From NCBI RefSeq assembly GCF_003984625.1, contig NZ_RWKH01000016.1, forward strand, positions 1 through 64,000: 64,000 bases of DNA, given 5' to 3'. The position numbers and the translations under genes are program-made. This stretch comes from Variovorax sp. DXTD-1 (GTDB lineage Bacteria > Pseudomonadota > Gammaproteobacteria > Burkholderiales > Burkholderiaceae_C). Position 1 is the stretch's first letter. The number at the start of each line of letters is the position of its first letter. Positions 32,957 through 40,695 of the stretch are shown piece by piece. Under the pieces are notes generated by a model. That model ran no database searches. It was not told the DNA's origin and worked only from the letters and a program-made list of their open reading frames with translations.

Positions 32957-33844
32957 ATGATCAACGAGCTCAGAACCTTCATCGCCGTGTGCCGCCACGG
33001 CACGTTTGCCGCCGCGGGCGAGCGCATCGGCCTGACGCAATCGGCCGTCAGCAGCCAGATCAAGCGGCTCGAGGAAGCGCTGGGCTTCGAGCTCTTCGAC
33101 CGGACGGGCCGGTCGGCCACGTTGAATGCGGCGGGCGAGACGACGCTGGGGCGCGCGGAAGAAATCTGCGCGCTCTATGCAAAGCTCGGCGAGCTGCCGG
33201 AGGATGCCGCCCACGGCGGGCTGCTGCGGATCGGCGCCATTGCCTCGACGCAATCGACGCTGCTGGCGCGTGCGCTTGCCAGCCTGCGCAAGGAGCTTCC
33301 GCAACTTCGCGTGCATGTGTCGCCCGGCGTGTCGATGCGGCTGATGGACGACCTGGACGCCGGTGTCATCGACGCGGCGGTGATCATCAGGCCGCCCTTC
33401 GGCATTCTTCCGGACCTGACGTGGCAATCGCTGGTGCACGAGCCGTACGTGCTCATTGCGCCCAAGAAGATGCCGGGGAAGGACTGGCGCACCCTCATCC
33501 AGGAGCAACCGTTCCTGCGCTACGACCGCGCATCGTTCGGCGGACGCATGGTGGAACGGTTCCTGCGCCGCGAAGGCATCGTCGTCAACGATTCGATCGA
33601 GCTCGACGAAATTCCGGGGCTCATCCACATGACATCCAAGGGGCTGGGCGTTGCCTTGGTGCCGCTGGTCGAGGCGCACCTTCCGCTGCCTGCGAGCGTT
33701 CGCGTGCTCTCGCTTGGCGAGCTCACGTTCTACAGGGAAGTGGGCCTTCTGCAACGAAAGCCGCGAGCCAGTCCGCCCATCGTGGGACGGCTCGCGCACT
33801 GCTTGCAAGAAGCGGCCGAGGCAACCGAGACGCGTCGGGGGTAA
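32957..33844 (+). CDS. LysR family transcriptional regulator
   Basis: A 295-aa LysR regulator. The winged helix-turn-helix is at about 15-60 (GTFAAAGERIGLTQSAVSSQ) and the effector domain starts near 90 (LLRIGAIASTQSTLLARAL). It lies downstream of an orphan amino-acid binding protein gene and upstream of a 2-oxoacid dehydrogenase E1 pair, all on the plus strand. Its target is unknown; the E1 genes 75 bp further on are one possibility, though LysR genes usually diverge from their target. Confidence 0.9.
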   Translation: MINELRTFIAVCRHGTFAAAGERIGLTQSAVSSQIKRLEEALGFELFDRTGRSATLNAAGETTLGRAEEICALYAKLGELPEDAAHGGLLRIGAIASTQSTLLARALASLRKELPQLRVHVSPGVSMRLMDDLDAGVIDAAVIIRPPFGILPDLTWQSLVHEPYVLIAPKKMPGKDWRTLIQEQPFLRYDRASFGGRMVERFLRREGIVVNDSIELDEIPGLIHMTSKGLGVALVPLVEAHLPLPASVRVLSLGELTFYREVGLLQRKPRASPPIVGRLAHCLQEAAEATETRRG

Positions 33845-33918
33845 GCCCCGTGCCGAAGGCTCGTCACGCTTGATACCATTTTTTCCCATGCGCCCGCATC
33901 ACCGGCGCTGGAGACACA

Positions 33919-34953
33919 ATGGATTCGAGCAATTCAAGCGCCACGCCAAGGATCCTCGGCGAGGCGCTGTACCGCACCATGGTGCGCATCCGCGCATTCG
34001 AGAACGCCGCCGAAGCGGCCAGCCAGGGCGGCGTGAGCGCCTATGGCCAGCAGGCCGCCGGTTCCGCCAAGGTGCGCGGGCCGCTGCATCTTTCAACCGG
34101 GCAAGAGGCGGTGCCGGCAGGCGTGTGCGCCCACCTGCGCGTGAGCGATTACCTCACCTCCACGCACCGCGGCCACGGCCACACGCTGGCCAAGGGCGCT
34201 GACCTGGCCCGCATGATGTGCGAGCTGTTCGGCAAGGCCACGGGCTTCAACGGCGGCAAGGGCGGCTCGATGCACATTGCGGACTTTTCGGTCGGCATGC
34301 TCGGGGCCAACGGCGTGGTGGCGGCCGGCCTGCCGATTGCCGTGGGCGCGGCGCACGCCCAAAAGGTGCTCAAGAAAAACGGTGACATCACGGTCTGCTT
34401 TTTCGGCGACGGCGCAATCAACCGCGGGCCCTTTCTCGAGGCGCTGAACTGGGCACGCGTGTACGACCTGCCGGTGCTCTTCGTCTGCGAGGACAACCGC
34501 TGGAGCGCGACCACGGCGAGCGGGCCGATGACGGCGGGCGAAGGCGCATCGGCACGCGCCGCATCGATGGACATCGCAGCCACGCAGGTCGATGGCAACG
34601 ACGTGTTCGCGGTGCACGAAACCGCCGCGCGGCTGGTGCGCGACGTGCGCGACGGCGGCGGGCCGCGCCTGCTGCATGCGCTGACCTACCGGGTGAAGGG
34701 GCATGTCTCGGTCGATCTCGCGGCGTACCGCGATCCGGCCGAGCTCGCCGCGGCGCTCGAAACCGATCCAATTGCGCGTGCGCGCGGGCATCTGCTCTCG
34801 CATGGCGCGAGCGCTGCCACGCTCGACGCGATTGAGAACGCTGCTCGCGACGAGGTCGATACCGCCCTGGCCATTGCCGATGCGGCACCCTGGCCCGACG
34901 CCGCCGCCGCTTTCACCGACGTGCAGACCATCGGAGCAGGCCAATGGCACTGA
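33919..34953 (+). CDS. Thiamine diphosphate-dependent 2-oxoacid dehydrogenase E1 subunit alpha
   Basis: A 344-aa AcoA/PdhA-like E1 alpha. The TPP-binding motif begins GDGAINRGPFLEALNWARVY and ends with the Asn in CEDN (about 155-195). HRGHGHTLAKG near 90 carries the family's active-site histidine region, and GGKGGSMHI follows. GGAGAC precedes the ATG. It overlaps the E1 beta gene by ten bases. With E1 beta it would decarboxylate a 2-oxoacid or acetoin-like compound and hand the acyl group to a lipoyl E2, but no E2 or E3 gene follows here. Substrate unresolved. Confidence 0.9.
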   Translation: MDSSNSSATPRILGEALYRTMVRIRAFENAAEAASQGGVSAYGQQAAGSAKVRGPLHLSTGQEAVPAGVCAHLRVSDYLTSTHRGHGHTLAKGADLARMMCELFGKATGFNGGKGGSMHIADFSVGMLGANGVVAAGLPIAVGAAHAQKVLKKNGDITVCFFGDGAINRGPFLEALNWARVYDLPVLFVCEDNRWSATTASGPMTAGEGASARAASMDIAATQVDGNDVFAVHETAARLVRDVRDGGGPRLLHALTYRVKGHVSVDLAAYRDPAELAAALETDPIARARGHLLSHGASAATLDAIENAARDEVDTALAIADAAPWPDAAAAFTDVQTIGAGQWH

Positions 34954-35909
34954 ACAAGGATTTAAGCTATTCCGAAGCCGCGGTGCTCGCGGCTCAACGC
35001 GAAATGGAAGCCGATGCACGCGTGGTGGTGCTCGGCGAAGACGTGGGCCGCGGCGGCATCTTCGGCCAGTACAAGGGGCTGCAGCAGACCTTCGGCGCCG
35101 AGCGCGTGATCGACACGCCGATCAGCGAGGCCGCGATCATGGGTGCCGGCGTGGGCATGGCGCTCGCGGGCCTGCGCCCGGTGGTCGAGATGCGCGTGGT
35201 CGACTTTGCACTCTGCGGCATGGACGAGCTGGTGAACCAGGCCGCCAAGAACCGCTTCATGTTCGGCGGGCAGGGCCGGGTGCCGCTGGTGGCGCGCATG
35301 CCGGGCGGCATCTGGGACGCCTCGGCCGCGCAGCATTCGCAGTCGCTCGAGGCCTGGTTTGCGCACCTGCCGGGCGTGGTGGTGGTGAGCCCCTCGACGC
35401 CGCAGGACAACTACAGCCTGCTGCGCGCCGCGCTGCAGTGCGGCGATCCGGTGGTCTACATCGAGCACAAGACGCTGTGGGGCCTGCGCGGCGATGTGGA
35501 CGAAGACATGGCCGTGCCGCTTGGCAAGGCGCGGCGCGTGCGCGAGGGCAGCGCAATCACGATCGTGAGCTGGAGCAGGCAGGTGCAGGCATGCGCGGCC
35601 GCCTGCGATGCGCTCGCGGCCGAAGGCATTGCGGCCGACCTGATCGACCTGCGCACGCTCTGGCCGTGGGACCGCGAGACGGTGCTTGCTTCTTGCGCGC
35701 GCACGCAGCGGCTGCTGGTGGTGCACGAGGCGGTGCAGGTGGCGGGCTTCGGCGCAGAGATTGCGGCCAGTGCCGCCGAAGCCACCGGGTGTCGCGTGGC
35801 GCGGCTCGGCGCGCCGCGCATTCCGGTCGGCTATGCGCCGGTGCTGGAGGCGCAGTCGCGCGTCGGTGCCAAAGCCGTGGCGACGGCCGCGAAAAAGCTG
35901 CTGGGCTGA
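34944..35909 (+). CDS. 2-oxoacid dehydrogenase E1 subunit beta
   Basis: A 321-aa AcoB/PdhB-like transketolase-fold subunit. It shows the N-terminal EADARVVVLGEDVGRGGIFG with the conserved Glu that activates TPP, the DTPISEAAIMGAGVGMAL motif, and the C-terminal transketolase domain (ADLIDLRTLWPWDRETV). The start overlaps the alpha gene end by ten bases, which indicates translational coupling. The pair probably works with an E2/E3 encoded elsewhere. Confidence 0.92.
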   Translation: MALNKDLSYSEAAVLAAQREMEADARVVVLGEDVGRGGIFGQYKGLQQTFGAERVIDTPISEAAIMGAGVGMALAGLRPVVEMRVVDFALCGMDELVNQAAKNRFMFGGQGRVPLVARMPGGIWDASAAQHSQSLEAWFAHLPGVVVVSPSTPQDNYSLLRAALQCGDPVVYIEHKTLWGLRGDVDEDMAVPLGKARRVREGSAITIVSWSRQVQACAAACDALAAEGIAADLIDLRTLWPWDRETVLASCARTQRLLVVHEAVQVAGFGAEIAASAAEATGCRVARLGAPRIPVGYAPVLEAQSRVGAKAVATAAKKLLG

Positions 35910-35943
35910 TGTCGGGCCTTTGGAGGCCCATCAACTCGGCCGT

Positions 35944-36720
35944 TCAAGCCGCGAAGCCGCCGTCGATGTTGAGGCTCGCGCCCGTCACAAAGGCGGCCTC
36001 GGGGCTGGACAGGTAAGCCACCATGCCGGCGATTTCTTCGGGGTGCGCATGGCGGGCGAGCGCCATCAGCCCGTGCATGGCGGCGGCGTTCGGGCCGTCG
36101 ACCGGGTTCATGTCGGTGTTGACCGGGCCGGGCTGCACGTTGTTCACCGTGATGCCGCGCGGGCCGAGGTCGCGCGCAAGGCCCTGCACCAGCCCCTTGA
36201 GCGCCGACTTGCTCATGGCATAGGCGCTGCCGCCGGGCCAGGGCATGCGCTCGGCGTTGGTGCTGCCGATGTTGATGATGCGGCCGCCCTCGCCCATATG
36301 GCGCGAGGCCGCCTTGGCCGCGACGAACACGGCGCGCACGTTGATGTCGAGCGTCTTGTCGAAGTCCTCGAGCGAAAAGTCGTCGAGGCTGCCGCCGAGG
36401 AACACGCCCGCGTTGTTCACCAGCACATCGATCTTGCCGAACGTGCGGGCTGCCTCGTCGATACCGGCCGTGAGCGCGGCGGCGTCGGCGCTGTCGATTT
36501 TCAGCGCCAGTGCGCGGCCGCCTTCGGCTTCGATGCTGCGTGCGAGCTTGTCGGCGGGAGCGCTGGAACTGGCGTAGCTGAAGGCCACGGCGGCGCCGTC
36601 GCGGACCAGGCGGCGCACGATGGCAGCGCCGATTCCGCGCGAACCGCCGGTGACGAAAGCGACCTTGCCGGCCAGGACGGGAGTAGCGGATTGGGGGGTG
36701 GATTGAGGGGTGGAGGCCAT
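35944..36720 (-). CDS. SDR family oxidoreductase (3-oxoacyl-ACP reductase-like)
   Basis: A 258-aa classical SDR. TGGSRGIG is at about 24-31, VLVNNAGVF near 99-107, catalytic Ser in IINIGSTNAER, YAMSK near 168-172, and QPGPVNTDMNP after it. It ends SLNIDGGFAA, typical of FabG-like family members. The N-terminus has a Ser/Thr/Pro-rich tail of about 15 residues. It diverges from a LysR gene across a 111-bp gap with a 17-bp palindrome, which suggests the LysR protein controls it. Substrate unknown. Confidence 0.9.
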   Translation of the reverse strand: MASTPQSTPQSATPVLAGKVAFVTGGSRGIGAAIVRRLVRDGAAVAFSYASSSAPADKLARSIEAEGGRALALKIDSADAAALTAGIDEAARTFGKIDVLVNNAGVFLGGSLDDFSLEDFDKTLDINVRAVFVAAKAASRHMGEGGRIINIGSTNAERMPWPGGSAYAMSKSALKGLVQGLARDLGPRGITVNNVQPGPVNTDMNPVDGPNAAAMHGLMALARHAHPEEIAGMVAYLSSPEAAFVTGASLNIDGGFAA

Positions 36721-36805
36721 GTGTTTTCCTGAAGTTGTGAACTGGAAGACCTTCAGTGTCAGGATTTCATTACCCTCCCGGTAGCCGTCAATTGGTGCAA
36801 TCAAA

Positions 36806-36822
36806 TTCAACCATTGGTTGAA
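36806..36822. promoter_or_regulatory. Palindrome, candidate LysR operator
   Basis: TTCAACCA, a central T, then TGGTTGAA: a perfect 17-bp interrupted palindrome in the gap between the divergent SDR (start 36720) and LysR (start 36832) genes. A smaller repeat ATTG-GTG-CAAT lies a few bases to the left. Its closeness to the LysR start suggests autoregulation together with control of the SDR gene. Confidence 0.55.
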
Positions 36823-36831
36823 AATAAGCGA

Positions 36832-37758
36832 ATGGAACCGCTCAATCACCTCGATTCTTTTGTCCAGAGCGCGGAAAGCGGCAGCTTCTCGGCCGCCGCC
36901 CGTCGGCTGGGGCTCACGCCCGCGGCGGTCAGCAAGAATGTTGCGCGGCTCGAAGCGCGCCTGGGCGTCCGCCTCTTTCAGCGCAGCACGCGCCGCCTGA
37001 CGTTGACGGAAGGTGGTGAACGCTTCCTGGGGCAGATCGGCGGGGCGCTCGCAACGCTGAAAGACGCCGTGGCCGATGTTTCGAAGGACGACGGCCAACC
37101 CGCCGGAACGCTGAAGGTGAGCATGGGCCAGGCGTTCGGCCGGGAGCACGTGTTGCCGCTCATGGGCGACTTTCTTGCGCGGTACCCCTCGATCCTGCCC
37201 GACTGGCATTTCGACAACCAGCAGGTGGACCTGGTGGGTGAGGGCTTCGACGCAGCCATCGGCGGCGGCATCGAGCTGTCGCCCGGCATGGTCGCGCGTG
37301 AGCTGGCGCGCATCCACGTGGTGGCGGTGGCCGCGCCGGGGTATCTGGCAGGCCGCGCGTTGCCCGGCCATCCGGCGGAGCTGGCGCAATTCGATGCGCT
37401 GCTGCGCCGTTCTTCGCCCACGGGCCGGCTGCGCAGCTGGACGCTGCAGCACGCCAACGGCGACCAGACGACGGTGGAGCTTCCGCGGCCGCGCGCGATC
37501 TTCAACGACCCGGAGGCCATCGCCCATGCCGCACTCATGGGCCTGGGGGTGGCCATGCTGCCGATGCCGTTCGTCGAGCGGGGGCTGCGCACCGGCGATC
37601 TGGTGCGCCTGCTGCCCGAGTGGCATTTCGATGCGGGTGCGGTCTGGCTTTATTACCCGAGCAAGAAGCTGCTGCCGGCCAAGACGCGGGTGTTCATCGA
37701 CTTTGTTCTCGAGCGCTTTCGCCGCGAGCGCTTCGCCGAGCGGATGCAGGTGGCCTAA
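36832..37758 (+). CDS. LysR family transcriptional regulator
   Basis: A 308-aa LysR regulator of the group often paired with SDR genes. The helix-turn-helix is SGSFSAAARRLGLTPAAVSK (about 16-35) and the effector domain begins near 85 (GTLKVSMGQAFGREHVLPLM). The ATG at 36832 is preferred over the upstream TTG at 36814. Its start is only 10 bp past the palindrome at 36806-36822. The C-terminal part ends SKKLLPAKTRVFIDFVLERF, as in PA2449/CrgA-like members. Confidence 0.9.
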   Translation: MEPLNHLDSFVQSAESGSFSAAARRLGLTPAAVSKNVARLEARLGVRLFQRSTRRLTLTEGGERFLGQIGGALATLKDAVADVSKDDGQPAGTLKVSMGQAFGREHVLPLMGDFLARYPSILPDWHFDNQQVDLVGEGFDAAIGGGIELSPGMVARELARIHVVAVAAPGYLAGRALPGHPAELAQFDALLRRSSPTGRLRSWTLQHANGDQTTVELPRPRAIFNDPEAIAHAALMGLGVAMLPMPFVERGLRTGDLVRLLPEWHFDAGAVWLYYPSKKLLPAKTRVFIDFVLERFRRERFAERMQVA

Positions 37759-37830
37759 CCGGCATAACCGGCGCGCCACCGGGGTTTTTACCCGCGACGC
37801 ACCATGCCCTTCACCTGTACAAACGCGCGC

Positions 37831-38847
37831 ATGACTTCTTCAACTTTCAAATCGAATCGCCGGGCTGCGCTTGCCGCTTCCGCGGCAGTGATCGCCCTTG
37901 CGGCTGTTCCTTCGTGGGCCCAGAACACCTGGCCGAACAAGCCGGTGCGCATCGTCGTGCCCTTTGCAGCCGGCGGCACCACCGACATCCTGGCGCGCGC
38001 CGTTGCGCCCGAGCTCTCCAAGGCCTTCGGCCAGCAGTTCATCGTCGACAACCGCGCGGGCGCGGGCGGCAACGTGGGCGCAGAGCTTGTCGCGCGCGCG
38101 CCGAACGACGGCTACACGCTGCTGATGGGCACGGTGGGCACGCACGGCATCAACCGCGCGCTCTATCCCAAGCTGCCGTTCGACCCGATCAAGGATTTCG
38201 CGCCGATCACGCTGGTGGCGGCCGTGCCCAACGTGATGGAAATGAACGCCGACAAGGCCAAGACCCTGAACATCCGCAACGTGCAGGATTTCATCAAGTA
38301 CGCCAAGGCCAATCCGGGCAAGCTCAACATGGCTTCGAGCGGCAGCGGCACGTCCATCCACCTGGCGGGCGAGCTCTTCAAGAGCATGACCGGCACCTAC
38401 ATGGCGCACATTCCGTACAAGGGCTCGGGCCCGGCGCTGCTGGACATGGTGGGCGGCAATGCCGACGTGATGTTCGACAACCTGCCCTCGTCGATGGCGC
38501 AGATCAAGGGCGGCAAGCTCACGGCCCTGGCGGTGACCAGCGCCCAGCGCTCGCCGGCGCTGCCTGATGTTCCGACCGTCGAGGAAGCGGGTGGCCCGGC
38601 GCTCAAGGGCTTCGAGGCGAGCTCGTGGTTCGGCTTGTTGGCGCCGGCCGGCACCCCGCCCGACATCGTGAACCGCATCCAGCAGGAAGTGGCCAAGTCG
38701 CTCGGCACGCCCGCCATCAAGGAAAAGATGCTGGCGCAAGGCGCCATTCCGAGCGGCAATTCACCGGCCGACTTCACCAAGCTGATTGCCAGCGAGCATG
38801 TGAAGTGGGCCAAGGTGGTGAAGGACTCCGGCGCGAAAGTAGACTAA
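37831..38847 (+). CDS. Bug family tripartite tricarboxylate transporter substrate-binding protein
   Basis: A 338-aa periplasmic binding protein. The leader runs to about residue 31 (AAVPSWAQ) and contains paired arginines ([10 protein letters not shown]), so it may be exported by either Sec or Tat. Then come [20 protein letters not shown] and [18 protein letters not shown], with [19 protein letters not shown] further on. The start at 37831 is the best signal-peptide start; an in-frame ATG at 37804 adds nine residues. It is a single gene ending in a dispersed repeat. Confidence 0.92.
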   Translation: MTSSTFKSNRRAALAASAAVIALAAVPSWAQNTWPNKPVRIVVPFAAGGTTDILARAVAPELSKAFGQQFIVDNRAGAGGNVGAELVARAPNDGYTLLMGTVGTHGINRALYPKLPFDPIKDFAPITLVAAVPNVMEMNADKAKTLNIRNVQDFIKYAKANPGKLNMASSGSGTSIHLAGELFKSMTGTYMAHIPYKGSGPALLDMVGGNADVMFDNLPSSMAQIKGGKLTALAVTSAQRSPALPDVPTVEEAGGPALKGFEASSWFGLLAPAGTPPDIVNRIQQEVAKSLGTPAIKEKMLAQGAIPSGNSPADFTKLIASEHVKWAKVVKDSGAKVD

Positions 38848-38883
38848 CCCCCAGTCTTCGCGCACTTCGTGTCGCTTCGCCAA

Positions 38884-38936
38884 CCCCCTTTCAGGGGGCA
38901 ACACCAGCGGCCCGGCAAAGCCGGTTCCGCGGTGTT
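38884..38936. repeat. GC-rich double-hairpin repeat between convergent genes
   Basis: Two adjacent stems: CCCCC/GGGGG with a 5-nt loop (38884-38898), then AACACCAGCGG and CCGCGGTGTT (38900-38910 and 38927-38936) around an inner CCGGC/GCCGG-type stem. The sequence lies between the convergent Bug gene (ends 38847) and DUF1840 gene (ends 38970). Its layout suggests a dispersed extragenic element with a transcription-ending role. Confidence 0.6.
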
Positions 38937-38969
38937 TCTCGAAGGAGGCAGGGCTGGAATGCGCGCCGG

Positions 38970-39296
38970 TCAGGTGCCCCAGGTGACGTCTTTTTTCTCG
39001 GCCAGCGAATCTCGCAGCATGTGAAGCAGCGGCGCGGCGCGCTGGTGCAGGCTCACATGCTGCTTTTCGGCGTCATCGGCGTGGCCTTCGACGACGTGGT
39101 CGTCGTGGTTGTGGGGGGCGTTGCTGGCTTCGCGTGCCAGCGCGGACTCGAGCGCCGCGATGGCGGCGGGAATCTGCTCGACGGTGATGATGCCCTGGGG
39201 CGCGGCCGGCTTGCCGACGATGTCGAGCAGCTGGCGCGCATGCACCTCCAGCATCACGAAGTCAGGCGTAGCCCGCGATTGGAATTTGTACAGCAT
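38970..39296 (-). CDS. DUF1840 domain protein
   Basis: A 108-aa protein matching the DUF1840 pattern: MLYKFQSRATPDFVMLEVHA at the start, PQGIITVEQIPAAIAALESA in the middle, and VSLHQRAAPLLHMLRDSLA before a terminal VTWG. The family is small, cytosolic, mostly betaproteobacterial and without a known function. A histidine/aspartate-rich segment (HNHDDHVVEGH near 63-73) might bind metal. It is 12 bp downstream of the cfa gene on the same strand, so probably in one operon with it. Confidence 0.82.
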   Translation of the reverse strand: MLYKFQSRATPDFVMLEVHARQLLDIVGKPAAPQGIITVEQIPAAIAALESALAREASNAPHNHDDHVVEGHADDAEKQHVSLHQRAAPLLHMLRDSLAEKKDVTWGT

Positions 39297-39308
39297 GGTT
39301 GTTTTTAC

Positions 39309-40577
39309 TCACTTGTAGATGTAGTCACGGGCAAAAGGGTACACCGATTGCGAACCGCGCAGCGCACCGTGCTCCACCCTGCCGTCCGGCTTGGTGGAAA
39401 GCATCTGGTGCAGTGAGATCCAACCCTGCTCGAAGCTCATGGCGGAGCCCGCCAGGTACAGACGATAAGCCCGCAAGATGCGCTCGGCATTGCGGCTCTG
39501 GGGCCCGCCGGTGCGCTCCAGCACTTCGCGTGCGGTGTCGAGCTGCGCCTCGAGCGCGTCCGACCAGGCCCAGAGCGTGCGCGCGTAGTGCGGGCGCAGG
39601 CTTTCGGTGTCGACCATCTCCAGGCCCGCGGCGGCCGTTTCGCGCAGCACATGCGTCACGTGCAGCAATTCGCCGCCGGGGAAGATGTACTTCTCGATGA
39701 AGTCACCCATGCCCGCGCCCAGCTGCCGGTAGTCGAGCTGACCCGAGGTGATGCCGTGGTTCAGCACCAGGCCGCCGGGCTTCAGCAGCGAATGGATCTT
39801 GCGGAAGTAGGTCGGCATGTAGGCCGCGCCCACGTGCTCGAACATGCCGACCGACGCGATCTTGTCGAAAGGCGCATCGGCGGAAAGCTCGCGGTAGTCG
39901 CGCAGCTCCACGCGCACCCGGCCCTGCAGGCCTTTTTCTTCGATGAGGCGCTGTACATGCGCATGCTGGTTCTTCGACAGCGTGATGCCGGTGGCGTCCA
40001 CGCCATAGTGCTCGGCGGCCCACATCAGCAGCCCGCCCCAGCCGGAGCCGATGTCCAGGAACCTCTCGCCGGGCTGCAGCAGCAGCTTGCGGCAGATGTG
40101 GTCGAGCTTGGCTTCCTGCGCCTGGGCAAGCGTCAGGTCGGGGGTGCGGAAGTACGCGCACGAGTAGACCCGGCGCGGGTCGAGCCACAGGGCATAGAAA
40201 TCGTCCGAAACGTCGTAATGGAACTGGATCTGCTCCGCGTCCTTGTTCAATGAGTGCGAGCCGCGGGACTTGGCCAGCCGGGCCAGGCGTGTCCACCAGG
40301 TGGTGTTGGTCTCGGCGGGGTTGCCGGGCAGCATGCCGACCGTTGCGTCGATCAGGTCGCGCATTGCGCCTTCGATCTGGACCTTGCCTTCTACATACGC
40401 CTCGCCAATGGCGCCCACTTGCCTGGCCGCCAGCTTGGCGAGCGCCGACCACTCGCTGAACGCCAGGGTGACGCGGGACCCCGGCTTGGCAACTCTTCGG
40501 CCATCAGGCAATTCCAGCGCGATGGGCACGGGCAGCGACGCAAGCTGCGACTCGATCTTGGGTATCAAGCTTTGCAT
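39309..40577 (-). CDS. cfa: Cyclopropane-fatty-acyl-phospholipid synthase
   Basis: A 422-aa enzyme that transfers a methylene group from SAM to unsaturated acyl chains of membrane phospholipids. The N-terminal lipid-binding region (about 1-110) is followed by the SAM-binding fold with FLDIGSGWGGLLMWAAEHYG (near 173-192) and the family motifs HYDVSDDFYALWLDP and IASVGMFEHVG. The C-terminal region with GWISLHQMLSTK ends YPFARDYIYK. The length fits the family. It precedes the DUF1840 gene. Confidence 0.9.
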   Translation of the reverse strand: MQSLIPKIESQLASLPVPIALELPDGRRVAKPGSRVTLAFSEWSALAKLAARQVGAIGEAYVEGKVQIEGAMRDLIDATVGMLPGNPAETNTTWWTRLARLAKSRGSHSLNKDAEQIQFHYDVSDDFYALWLDPRRVYSCAYFRTPDLTLAQAQEAKLDHICRKLLLQPGERFLDIGSGWGGLLMWAAEHYGVDATGITLSKNQHAHVQRLIEEKGLQGRVRVELRDYRELSADAPFDKIASVGMFEHVGAAYMPTYFRKIHSLLKPGGLVLNHGITSGQLDYRQLGAGMGDFIEKYIFPGGELLHVTHVLRETAAAGLEMVDTESLRPHYARTLWAWSDALEAQLDTAREVLERTGGPQSRNAERILRAYRLYLAGSAMSFEQGWISLHQMLSTKPDGRVEHGALRGSQSVYPFARDYIYK

Positions 40578-40659
40578 GGTGCGGCCATGGTATTGATTTT
40601 TTCAGTTTTTTGCATGACATCGCACAACCCATGCGGTACCCCCCGTGGTAGTGGTCCCG

Positions 40660-40687
40660 TTGACAGCAGATTGTTTATGCTTAAACT
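40660..40687 (+). promoter_or_regulatory. Sigma-70 promoter with overlapping inverted repeat (anthranilate operon)
   Basis: A perfect -35 TTGACA (40660-40665) is followed after 16 bp by TAAACT (40682-40687) as a -10. GTTTA and TAAAC (40673-40677 and 40682-40686) form an inverted repeat overlapping the -10, where a MarR repressor would block polymerase. The predicted start point falls near 40694, two bases before the ATG at 40696, so the first message may be nearly leaderless. Confidence 0.6.
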
Positions 40688-40695
40688 ATTCAATC

